From contig JAENXG010000078.1 in assembly GCA_016649675.1 (NCBI GenBank), positions 1 through 9,619 of the forward strand: DNA of 9,619 nt, given 5' to 3'. The DNA comes from Methyloceanibacter sp. (GTDB taxonomy: Bacteria > Pseudomonadota > Alphaproteobacteria > Rhizobiales > Methyloligellaceae). Position 1 is the stretch's first letter, and every line of letters starts with the position of its first letter. Positions 1-6,451 of this stretch are shown here, piece by piece. The translations under genes were made by a program, and so were the position numbers. The notes below the pieces were generated by a model. The model did no database searches and was not told the DNA's origin. It saw only the letters and a program-made list of their open reading frames with translations.

Positions 1-2
1 CC

Positions 3-242
3 GACGGGGGGTCCCCGTTCGCCGTCGGCATCGAGGAGCGCGGCGAACTTTATGGGCTCATCGTCGACCAGGTCGGCGCCGTGCTCCGGCTCAAGCGCTC
101 GAGCTACGAGGCCAATCCCGTCAATCTCGATCAGCGCTGGGCACAAGTCTGCGCCGGCGTCCACCGGCTCGATCACGGCCTCATGGTCGTGCTCGATGTC
201 GACAAGGTGCTGAATCTCAGTCAGTTCGGCGTCGCTGCCTAA
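3..242 (+). CDS. cheW: CheW chemotaxis coupling protein, C-terminal part (5' end outside window)
   Basis: An open frame runs from the window edge to TAA at 240-242 and gives the last 79 residues of a protein. The residues include YGLIVDQVGAVLRL, then NPVNLDQRW, then a closing segment with GLMVVLDVDKVL, which is the usual C-terminal half of CheW in alphaproteobacteria. CheW is a cytoplasmic scaffold of SH3-like fold that couples methyl-accepting chemoreceptors to the kinase CheA. The start and the first half of the gene lie upstream of the window. The stop is 38 bp before cheY, consistent with one che operon. A CheW-like domain at the end of CheA is the main alternative, but the short length after the last strand and the following cheY favour CheW. 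Confidence 0.88.
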   Translation, partial: DGGSPFAVGIEERGELYGLIVDQVGAVLRLKRSSYEANPVNLDQRWAQVCAGVHRLDHGLMVVLDVDKVLNLSQFGVAA

Positions 243-280
243 TCGCCGTCAGAGGTGACGGCAAGCGGAGGAAGGAACGC

Positions 281-646
<366 letters not shown>

Positions 647-681
647 AGCCCGACATGACCATGCTTAGTCAGGGGGCGGAC

Positions 682-1824
682 ATGCATGCCCCGGCACAAG
701 CCGAGGCCGCGCCGTCGCTCGGCGAGAAGCCCATCAGAGTGATGATCGTCGACGATTCGGCGGTCGTGCGCGGCCTCGTCTCGCGCTGGATCGGCGAAGA
801 GTCTGGACTTGAAGTCGTGGCGCGCCATGCCAATGGCAAGCTTGCCGTGGCGGACGTGGCGCAAAGCGCTCCTGATGTCGTCCTGCTCGACATCGAGATG
901 CCGGTGATGGATGGGCTCGAGGCGCTGCCGCTCCTGCTGCAGGCGCGCCCGGACGTGCGCGTGCTGATGGTCTCCACCCTCACCAAGCGCAATGCGGAGA
1001 TCAGCTTCAAGGCCTTGGCGCTGGGCGCCTTGGACTATCTGCCGAAGCCCGACTCAAATCGCGAGATCACCATCTCACTCGATTTCCGCAGCGAGGTGAT
1101 CCGCAAGATCAGGGCGCTCGGGCGGGCGCGCACGCAGCGCCCCGCGCCGCACCAGGAGGCTCGCCTCGTCGCCGGCAATCCTGCCCTGGCCGAAGTCCCG
1201 AAGGGGGTGCTTGCCTTCAAGCAGCGCCCCTTCTCCTTGGTGCCGCCGCGCGTGATCGCGATCGGAAGCTCGACCGGTGGCCCGCAGGTGTTGGCGACCC
1301 TTCTCGGCGCGCTGTCACCAGCCCTTTCTCGTGTTCCCGTCCTCGTGGTGCAGCACATGCCGCCGGTGTTCACCGCGATCCTCGCCGAGCGGCTGGCGAA
1401 GGCCACCGGACGCGAGACGAAGGAAGGCATTGACGGTGAGCCGCTCAAGCCCGCCACGATCTATGTGGCGCCCGGCGGCCATCATATGACGGTGGTTCGC
1501 CCGCAAGCGCCAACGCTACGCATCGGCCGCGAGCCGCCAGTACATTTCTGCCGGCCTGCGGTCGATCCCTTGTTCGCAAGCGTCGCCGTCACCTTCGGGC
1601 CTGCGGCGCTCGGCATCGTGCTGACCGGCATGGGCTATGACGGGGCCGCGGGGGCGCGTGCCATTGCCGATGCCGGCGGCAGCGTGATTGCCCAGGACGA
1701 GGTATCGAGCGTGGTCTGGGGCATGCCTGGCGCCGCCGCCGCCGTCGGTGCCTGCGCGGCGCTGCTCCCGCCTGCCGGAATTGCCGAGGCCGCGTCCAAG
1801 CTCGTGCGGGGTGAGCGGCCATGA
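682..1824 (+). CDS. cheB: CheB receptor glutamate methylesterase/deamidase with receiver domain
   Basis: Two-domain protein of 380 residues. An N-terminal receiver spans about residues 17-140, with D24-D25, phosphoacceptor D70 (VVLLDIEMPVMDG) and K122 (LPKPDS). After a linker of about 45 residues comes the CheB methylesterase domain (about 188-378), with the catalytic triad visible as S197 (IGSSTGGP), H225 (QHMPPVFT) and D320 (LTGMGYDG). It removes methyl groups from chemoreceptor glutamates once CheA phosphorylates the receiver, giving adaptation. The frame is open back to ATG at 655, but that codon has no visible ribosome site, whereas ATG 682 follows AGGGGGCGG closely, so I chose 682. The stop overlaps the cheR start (ATGA), implying translational coupling of the methylesterase and methyltransferase. 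Confidence 0.93.
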   Translation: MHAPAQAEAAPSLGEKPIRVMIVDDSAVVRGLVSRWIGEESGLEVVARHANGKLAVADVAQSAPDVVLLDIEMPVMDGLEALPLLLQARPDVRVLMVSTLTKRNAEISFKALALGALDYLPKPDSNREITISLDFRSEVIRKIRALGRARTQRPAPHQEARLVAGNPALAEVPKGVLAFKQRPFSLVPPRVIAIGSSTGGPQVLATLLGALSPALSRVPVLVVQHMPPVFTAILAERLAKATGRETKEGIDGEPLKPATIYVAPGGHHMTVVRPQAPTLRIGREPPVHFCRPAVDPLFASVAVTFGPAALGIVLTGMGYDGAAGARAIADAGGSVIAQDEVSSVVWGMPGAAAAVGACAALLPPAGIAEAASKLVRGERP

Positions 1825-2750
1825 TGGCGCATGAATTCGGTCTGTTGCGCAGGATCCTGAAAGAGCGCTCCGGCCTCAATCTCGGCGACGACAAGCAGGG
1901 AATGCTCGAAGGAAAGCTCAGACCCCTGCTCAAGGAGTTCGCGCTCCCGTCCATGTCGCATCTGGCGCTCGCCTTGATGAAGCCCGACGCCCATCATTTG
2001 CGCGACCGCGCGGCGCAGGCCGTGACGGTGCAGGAGTCCTATTTCTTTCGCGACAAGGTGCCGTTCCATTACTTCATCGACGTGATGCTGCCGAAACTGA
2101 TGGTGAAGCGGGAGGTCTCGCGCCGCATCAGGGTCTGGTGCGCCGCGGCGGCGACTGGGCAGGAGGCCTACTCTCTGGCCATGGAGCTTGCCGAGCGGGA
2201 GAGACAGCTTGTCGGCTGGACCATCGAGATCGTGGCCACGGATTTCGCCGAGGATGCGCTGCGCAAGGCACGGAAAGGCCTCTACAGCCAATTCGAGGTG
2301 CAGCGCGGCCTGCCCGTCTCGCTGCTCGTCAAATATTTCAGCAAGGCCGGAAACGCCTGGGAGATCAGCCCCGACATTCGCGGCAAGGTCGCGTTCGGCG
2401 GGCATAATCTCCTCGACGACGGCCAGGCGCTCGGGGTGTTCGACGTGATTTTTTGTCGGAACGTTCTGATCTATTTCGACGACGTCACCAAGCGCACGGT
2501 CTTCGCCCGGCTTGCTCCGCGGCTTGCAAGCGACGGCTTTCTCGTGCTTGGCGCGGCGGAGACGACCACGCATCTGAGCAACGACTTCATGGCGGTGCCC
2601 GAGCGCCTTCACGGCGTGTTCTGCTTCACCCCGGCCGCCGCCGCTGCGGCCTCTATGCGCGAGGAGGCTCGCCGCCTCAAGGGAGGGGAGGGGGCTTCCG
2701 ACTCCGATGCTGCGCCGGGCGCGGCAAGGCTCTGCGCGTCGCCGAGATAG
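1821..2750 (+). CDS. cheR: CheR chemoreceptor glutamate methyltransferase
   Basis: This 309-residue protein is a SAM-dependent O-methyltransferase that methylates chemoreceptor glutamates, opposing CheB. Visible CheR features, in order, are an N-terminal helical domain (about 1-85) ending in the SYFFRD motif, the SAM-binding stretch from W106 (CAAAATGQEAYSLAM), the acidic strand with ATDF, and FCRNVLIYF at 211-219. Recognisable CheR sequence ends at about residue 271 (VFCFTP). The last 38 residues are alanine- and glycine-rich with charged patches and are not typical of the family. The start overlaps the cheB stop by 4 bp; a second ATG follows immediately at 1824. There is no pentapeptide-tether binding insertion that I can recognise. 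The gene is the last of the che cluster on this strand. Confidence 0.92.
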   Translation: MMAHEFGLLRRILKERSGLNLGDDKQGMLEGKLRPLLKEFALPSMSHLALALMKPDAHHLRDRAAQAVTVQESYFFRDKVPFHYFIDVMLPKLMVKREVSRRIRVWCAAAATGQEAYSLAMELAERERQLVGWTIEIVATDFAEDALRKARKGLYSQFEVQRGLPVSLLVKYFSKAGNAWEISPDIRGKVAFGGHNLLDDGQALGVFDVIFCRNVLIYFDDVTKRTVFARLAPRLASDGFLVLGAAETTTHLSNDFMAVPERLHGVFCFTPAAAAAASMREEARRLKGGEGASDSDAAPGAARLCASPR

Positions 2751-2803
2751 GGTAAACGAATTAATCGTCGCGCCCGACATTGGGCAAAGACCTAAAAACG
2801 TGA

Positions 2804-2826
2804 ATGGCCGGGACAAGCCCGGCCAT
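2804..2826. repeat. Palindromic intergenic repeat (ATGGCCGGG/CCCGGCCAT), possible bidirectional terminator
   Basis: A perfect 9-bp inverted repeat (2804-2812 with 2818-2826) around a 5-base loop lies between the convergent cheR and ctrA genes. From family knowledge, sequences of this GGCCGGGacaagCCCGGCC type followed by ATGACG are highly repeated between genes in many Hyphomicrobiales, and give spurious translations such as HGRACPGH or SWPGLSRP. Its place between two converging stops suggests it may work as a transcription end or RNA-stabilising hairpin. It has no clear T tract, so termination is an inference. Confidence 0.7.
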
Positions 2827-2855
2827 GACGATAAGAGCAAGAATTAAGGATATGA

Positions 2856-3551
2856 CTAGGCGGCTTCGGATTCGTCTTCCGGATTGCGCAGCACGTAGCC
2901 GCGGCCCCAGACCGTCTCGATATAGTGCTTGCCGCCGGTTGCCGCTGCGAGTTTCTTGCGCAGCTTGCAGATGAAGACGTCGATGATCTTGAGCTCCGGC
3001 TCGTCCATGCCGCCATAGAGGTGGTTCAGGAACATCTCTTTGGTCAGCGTGGTGCCTTTGCGGAGCGAGAGCAGCTCGAGCATCTGATATTCCTTGCCGG
3101 TCAGATGCACCCGCTGGCCGTTAACGTCCACGGTCTTGGTGTCGAGATTAACCTTCAAGCCCCCGGTCTGGATCACGGATTGGGCATGGCCCTTGGACCG
3201 GCGAACGATGGCGTGGATGCGGGCGACGAGCTCGTCCTTGTGGAAGGGCTTCGTCATATAGTCGTCGGCGCCGAAGCCGAGCCCGCGCACCTTGTCCTCG
3301 ATGCCGGCAAGGCCGGACAGGATGAGGATCGGAGTCTGCACCTTGCTTACCCGCAAAGTCTTGAGCACCTCGTACCCGCTCATGTCGGGCAGGTTCAAGT
3401 CAAGCAGAATGATGTCGTAGTCGTAGATTTTGCCGAGGTCGACGCCCTCTTCACCGAGGTCGGTCTTGTAGACGTTAAAGCCTTCCGACTGCAGCATCAG
3501 CTCGATGCTTTGGGCGGTCGCGCTATCGTCCTCGATCAGAAGAACCCGCAT
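2856..3551 (-). CDS. ctrA: CtrA master cell-cycle response regulator (OmpR/PhoB family)
   Basis: This 231-residue protein matches the length and layout of alphaproteobacterial CtrA: a receiver with D8-D9, phosphoacceptor D51 (IILLDLNLPDMSGYEVL) and K101 (MTKPF), then a winged-helix DNA-binding domain (about 125-225) with LTGKEYQMLELL, KIIDVFICKLRKKL and WGRGYVLR. In Caulobacter, phosphorylated CtrA activates flagellar, chemotaxis and division genes and blocks replication initiation. The protein ends in Ala-Ala, as does Caulobacter CtrA, where that terminus serves ClpXP proteolysis. The frame is open further upstream, but the ATG whose complement is 3549-3551 gives the canonical MRVLLIEDD start. 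Upstream on the same strand are a GGGGGA run and, 13 bases from the start, AAGGAG. The gene converges on cheR and diverges from fliJ. Confidence 0.97.
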   Translation of the reverse strand: MRVLLIEDDSATAQSIELMLQSEGFNVYKTDLGEEGVDLGKIYDYDIILLDLNLPDMSGYEVLKTLRVSKVQTPILILSGLAGIEDKVRGLGFGADDYMTKPFHKDELVARIHAIVRRSKGHAQSVIQTGGLKVNLDTKTVDVNGQRVHLTGKEYQMLELLSLRKGTTLTKEMFLNHLYGGMDEPELKIIDVFICKLRKKLAAATGGKHYIETVWGRGYVLRNPEDESEAA

Positions 3552-3622
3552 GTTAATCCCCCGTCTCCTTGCAGTCCGGCTTGTCCCCTGACCCTTACGC
3601 AACCACGCAAACGAACGATTGG

Positions 3623-3752
3623 TTAATTCGAATCAACAAATTAACGGCCAATAGTTAACAAAAGCTAAGCCCGTGGCGAGCGCTAACCATCCTTTCACCG
3701 ACGGGTCTCTGCCATCAGTTAAATGCCATTCATATGGTTTACCGCCCCTTAA
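3623..3752 (-). promoter_or_regulatory. ctrA control region: cluster of TTAA half-sites with a GANTC site
   Basis: Upstream of ctrA, the sequence turns AT-rich and holds TTAA at 3623, 3641, 3655 (inside the palindrome GTTAAC), 3719 and 3749, plus CTAACCAT at 3683-3690. A spaced pair, TTTA-N7-TTAA, lies at 3738-3752, one base from the CtrA consensus TTAA-N7-TTAA. A GAATC (GANTC, the CcrM methylation target) lies at 3630-3634, about 80 bp from the start codon. In Caulobacter, ctrA is autoregulated by CtrA and one of its promoters is sensitive to GANTC methylation; the same design here is an inference. I could not assign a confident -35/-10 pair. Confidence 0.6.
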
Positions 3753-3760
3753 GCCCTGTT

Positions 3761-4031
3761 AGCGATGATGCGCCTTCGAGGGGCAGGGGGCTCCAGTTCT
3801 GACACCGGTTCGGATCGTTTCGAGGCGTTGATTGCTGATTCACTTCAATGACATCGGCGGGAACGTACCCCCGACTGCACCGTCCCTGAAGCCGCGCAGC
3901 GAGCGGCCCAAGGAAGCGGCCTTCCGCCCTGTTTGGGGCAGGCAGGCGAGCCCGGCCCGGGCGATTGGGCGGCTGGCATGAATATTGAATTTATCGGCAC
4001 GGGGTCCGACCAGGCTTGAGGGTAATGAGTC
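3761..4031. other. Intergenic remainder between ctrA and fliJ control regions
   Basis: This stretch has no reading frame with recognisable protein character. A second GANTC (GATTC, 3837-3841) and a loose sigma-54-like element (TGGCAT at 3974, TTGA at 3985, lacking the -12 C) are visible. GAGGG at 4018-4022, nine bases before the fliJ ATG, is a plausible ribosome site. The promoter of fliJ should lie here, but I cannot place it firmly. No trace of fliI, the usual partner gene of fliJ, can be seen. Confidence 0.4.
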
Positions 4032-4439
4032 ATGAAGTCACGCGATGCAGTAATCCGCCTGAAGCGCTTCGACGTTGAGGAGAAGCGCCGCAAGGTCGCC
4101 GAGATCGAGACCATGATCGGCGATTTTAACCATATGGCGGTGGACCTCGACCGGCAGATCGCGATCGAGCAGGAGCGCGCCGGTATCTCCGACGTCAATC
4201 ACTATGCTTATCCGACCTTCGCCAAGGCCGCGATCCAGAGACGCGACAACCTCGCGGCGTCAGCCGCCGACCTTGCGGCGAAGCTCGCTTCGGCCCGCGG
4301 CGAGTTCGACGAGGCATGCGAGGATCTGAAGAAGATCGAGCACTTGGAGGAGCGGGACTTGGAACGGCTGCGGCTTGAGCAGGCCCGGAGCGCCCAAGCG
4401 GACCTCGACCAAGTCGCGGTCCATCGCGTGGCAAGCTGA
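4032..4439 (+). CDS. fliJ: FliJ-like flagellar export chaperone
   Basis: A 135-residue, highly charged, almost wholly helical protein opening with MKSRDAVIRLKRFDVEEKRRK. That opening, the AGISDVNHYAYPTFAKAAIQRRDNL-type middle segment (about 50-74) and the heptad-rich C-terminal helix match the FliJ protein of Hyphomicrobiales. FliJ is a small cytoplasmic coiled-coil component of the flagellar type III export apparatus that links the ATPase FliI to the FlhA gate. There is no signal peptide or membrane segment. GAGGG lies 9 bases before the ATG. It is transcribed away from ctrA. FliJ proteins diverge strongly, so the call rests on coiled-coil pattern, length and the family-like ends rather than on catalytic residues; a general coiled-coil protein is the alternative. 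Confidence 0.8.
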   Translation: MKSRDAVIRLKRFDVEEKRRKVAEIETMIGDFNHMAVDLDRQIAIEQERAGISDVNHYAYPTFAKAAIQRRDNLAASAADLAAKLASARGEFDEACEDLKKIEHLEERDLERLRLEQARSAQADLDQVAVHRVAS

Positions 4440-4578
4440 TCAAGAGCCACCGTTTCCCGGTCAATTCGCCCCGATCCGCCTGCGCCTTGCCAAGGCGGAG
4501 ATGGGCGCAACCCGGTCCGGCAAAACTCTGTTTGGTGCTATCATCGCCGCGACAGCGCGCGGACGGGTGGAGGTCTCG

Positions 4579-5064
4579 ATGCCGTCTTTCGACATTGTCT
4601 CTAAGACCGATCTCGCAGAGGTCGACAATGCGCTCGCCAACATGACGCGTGAGATGAGCCAGCGCTACGACTTCAAGAACTCCCAGTCGCGCATCGAGCG
4701 GGCCGGCGCCGAGATGACGCTCCACGCCGACGACGAGCTCAAGCTCAAGCAGATGCACGAGCTTTTGCAGGGGCACTTTGCCCGCCGCAAAATCGACGTA
4801 GGCGTGATCGACTATAAGCCGTTGGAAAAGGCGGCTGGCCAGGCCGTGCGGCAGAAGGCGCTGATCCGCCAGGGCATCGATCGCGAGCTGGCCAAACGCC
4901 TCGTGAAGGAAATCAAGGACGGGAAGTTCAAGGTCCAGGTCACCGTTCAGGGCGACGAGCTCAGGATCTCGGGCAAGAAGCGCGACGACTTGCAGACGGT
5001 GATCCAGCACATCAAAGGGCTGCCGATCGAGTTACCGCTGCAATATGTGAATTTTCGTGATTGA
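4579..5064 (+). CDS. yajQ: YajQ family nucleotide-binding protein (UPF0234)
   Basis: 161 residues, the normal length of the YajQ/UPF0234 family (about 160-165). Diagnostic segments are MPSFDIVSKTDLAEVDNA at the start, EMSQRYDFKNSQSRIE (about 28-43), KQKALIRQGID-like core, AKRLVKEIKDGKFKVQ, and DDLQTVIQHIK near the end. The fold is two RNP-like ferredoxin domains. Members bind nucleotides or RNA, and some (in Xanthomonas and Pseudomonas) bind cyclic di-GMP and alter transcription; whether this one does is unknown. GGAGG precedes ATG 4579 by six bases. The frame is open further upstream, but that part does not resemble the family. The lipoprotein gene follows 30 bp downstream, so the two are probably co-transcribed. 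The gap to fliJ is 139 bp. Confidence 0.95.
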   Translation: MPSFDIVSKTDLAEVDNALANMTREMSQRYDFKNSQSRIERAGAEMTLHADDELKLKQMHELLQGHFARRKIDVGVIDYKPLEKAAGQAVRQKALIRQGIDRELAKRLVKEIKDGKFKVQVTVQGDELRISGKKRDDLQTVIQHIKGLPIELPLQYVNFRD

Positions 5065-5094
5065 GCGCGAGACGTTTTGCGGGGGACGGGTGCC

Positions 5095-5658
5095 TTGTCA
5101 CGGTTGGTGCTTTCGAGCGTTCTGCTAATTTTGGCGGCCGCGTTGGTCGTGGGCTGCGGATGGCGCCCGAGCGGTCTGTCGCTCGGCGGCGGCTCGAGCG
5201 AGGCGTCGGACGAAAGCACGGGCGCCGTGCCGGCTCCGGCGCCGGCCTTGGCCTCGAGCCGGGTGTCGATCGCAGGCTCCAAGCCGGTCGACGCCTATGT
5301 GATGCTCGGCGGTCGCATCAAGAGCTGCTGGTTCAATGCCGACGCGCCGCTGCTGCCGAACCATGTCTATCGCGCCGATGTCAGCCCCGACGGCGATAAA
5401 GTGCAGATCACCATCCATCAGAAGCAGGCCTTAGGACGGGCTGGCCTCTCGACCTACGCCATCGATTTCAAGCAGCAAGGGTCTTACACGGTGGTGACCA
5501 GCGAGAACCGCAGTATGCCGCCCGAGCTTGCCGCCAAGATGCAGTTCGACATCGATCGCTGGAAGCGCGGGGAGACGAATTGCAGTAAGGAAATGCCCAA
5601 GGTCACTGCCGCCGCCAAGCCTCCCGCCGCCAAGCCTGCCGCCTCCGCCGCGCGTTGA
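5095..5658 (+). CDS. Putative lipoprotein of unknown function
   Basis: The preferred start is TTG 5095, eight bases after GGGGGA; an earlier in-frame TTG at 5077 has no such site. The 187-residue product begins with a short basic N-region and a hydrophobic stretch (residues 4-19) ending in the lipobox VVGC, so C21 is a likely lipidation site. The mature part has a low-complexity linker, then a compact segment (about 62-170) with repeated beta-like stretches, a tryptophan-cysteine pair (SCWF) and a second cysteine in ETNCSK that could form a disulphide. The tail is Ala/Pro/Lys-rich and its DNA holds two copies of a 15-bp unit (5611-5640, 14 of 15 alike). I do not recognise the family. A cell-envelope location is inferred. 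It probably shares a transcript with yajQ. Confidence 0.7.
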   Translation: MSRLVLSSVLLILAAALVVGCGWRPSGLSLGGGSSEASDESTGAVPAPAPALASSRVSIAGSKPVDAYVMLGGRIKSCWFNADAPLLPNHVYRADVSPDGDKVQITIHQKQALGRAGLSTYAIDFKQQGSYTVVTSENRSMPPELAAKMQFDIDRWKRGETNCSKEMPKVTAAAKPPAAKPAASAAR

Positions 5659-5712
5659 TGTAAGCACCCACAAAACCATCATTGGCGTCGATCGTACCGA
5701 AATGCCGGAGAG

Positions 5713-5793
5713 GTGAACCGGCGGATCGCGGCGCTCAAGCAATCGATGGAGCTTGAGATCGAGCACGCCGACATCTCGATCCCGACTATCTAG
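5713..5793 (+). CDS. Possible small ORF or coding remnant (26 residues)
   Basis: A GTG-started frame encodes 26 residues, including RIAALKQSMELEIEHADIS, with a charged helical look, ending at TAG 5791-5793. GGAG lies directly before the GTG, partly overlapping a short frame that ends there (reading IIGVDRTEMPER), which hints at a decayed gene with a frameshift. It lies 54 bp downstream of the lipoprotein stop and in the same frame. I do not recognise a family, and chance cannot be excluded at this size. Confidence 0.2.
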   Translation: MNRRIAALKQSMELEIEHADISIPTI

Positions 5794-5821
5794 GAGTCCC
5801 TCAGGGCGCGTCGCTGTTTTC

Positions 5822-6295
5822 TCAGAAGAGCGCCTGTTGCCCGCTTGGCGCCACGTAGAGATGCTCGATCTTCTGCCCGGTCTTGGCCGCCATGCGGTCG
5901 GCGACGATCAGGCGGTGACAATGCTTAGGGTCGCGCTCCAGGCATAGGAGGCAGATCGGCTGCTCTTTCGCGAGGGTCTCGGCCTCCCCAAGATCGAGCA
6001 GTGCCTCAGGTTCCTCCAGATGGGCCCGGAAGATGCGCTCGAACTCAGGAGAATCGCCTGAGCGGGCAGCCTCTCGGCCGCGCTTCGGCGTGCCGAGCCC
6101 GCGCAAATGGCGGTAGCTGATCCCCGCCTCAGCGAGGTGCTTGGCAAGCGGGGTCTTGGAGAAGCCCTTCTTGCGGGAGACGGGCGCCGCGCGGATGTCG
6201 AGCACGAGCGCGATGCCGGCCCGGCGGAGCGCCGCAATAAAGGCCGGAATGCTCGCGCCCTCATAGCCGATAGTGTAGATCGCGCCGGCCCGCAT
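5822..6295 (-). CDS. DUF488 family protein
   Basis: 157 residues with the hallmarks of DUF488: the opening IYTIGYEG (residues 6-13), VLDIRAAPVSRKKGFSK (31-47), SYRHLRGLGTPKRGR (about 60-74) and the terminal cysteine/histidine motif CLLCLERDPKHCHR (115-128). The biochemical role of the family is not established. The conserved C118 and C126-H127-R128 suggest a catalytic or metal-binding site, which is inference. It has no signal peptide or membrane segment. The ATG is the complement of 6293-6295, with a weak AGAGAG upstream. It lies on the same strand as sciP, 156 bp downstream of it, with a palindromic repeat between, so a shared transcript is possible but not shown. Confidence 0.88.
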   Translation of the reverse strand: MRAGAIYTIGYEGASIPAFIAALRRAGIALVLDIRAAPVSRKKGFSKTPLAKHLAEAGISYRHLRGLGTPKRGREAARSGDSPEFERIFRAHLEEPEALLDLGEAETLAKEQPICLLCLERDPKHCHRLIVADRMAAKTGQKIEHLYVAPSGQQALF

Positions 6296-6312
6296 GACTT
6301 TGACTCTCTGTC

Positions 6313-6334
6313 ATTGCCCGGCTGACCGGGCAAT
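6313..6334. repeat. Palindromic intergenic repeat (ATTGCCCGG/CCGGGCAAT)
   Basis: A perfect 9-bp inverted repeat (6313-6321 with 6326-6334) with a CTGA tetraloop sits just upstream of the DUF488 start and downstream of sciP. Its sequence differs from the 2804-2826 palindrome, but it has the same character of a short GC-rich dispersed intergenic element known in Hyphomicrobiales. It could form a hairpin in the 5' leader of DUF488 mRNA if transcription continues from sciP. A function is inferred only. Confidence 0.6.
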
Positions 6335-6451
6335 CCAGTAAACCACAGACGAGGTGATTACGACCCGCCGGAGCTTGGCAGCGGGCCGGCCGAAGGCCAC
6401 GCCCGTTGGCGCGTCAGGACAGAATGGGTATTAGCCAGACAGGGATGAGGC

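Noticed and set aside
655..681. Earlier cheB start at ATG 655
   Set aside because: No ribosome binding site precedes it, whereas ATG 682 follows AGGGGGCGG. The difference is nine residues before the receiver domain and does not affect function calls.
1635..2840. Long (401-residue) minus-strand open frame
   Set aside because: It lies opposite cheB and cheR, whose catalytic motifs are intact. Its start is in the dispersed palindrome (SWPGLSRP). High GC content produces long antisense frames.
2925..3626. Plus-strand frame of 233 residues opposite ctrA
   Set aside because: Shadow of ctrA, rich in repeated acidic and aliphatic residues with no domain pattern.
3974..3989. Sigma-54-like element TGGCAT-N5-TTGA upstream of fliJ
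   Set aside because: The -24 GG is present, but the invariant C of the -12 GC is an A. One such near match is expected by chance, so it is not reported as a promoter.
4375..4578. N-terminal extension of YajQ by 68 residues
   Set aside because: The extension overlaps the end of fliJ and does not resemble the family. ATG 4579 has a good ribosome site and gives the standard length.
4195..5010. Minus-strand frame of 271 residues opposite fliJ and yajQ
   Set aside because: It overlaps two supported genes and has no domain signature.
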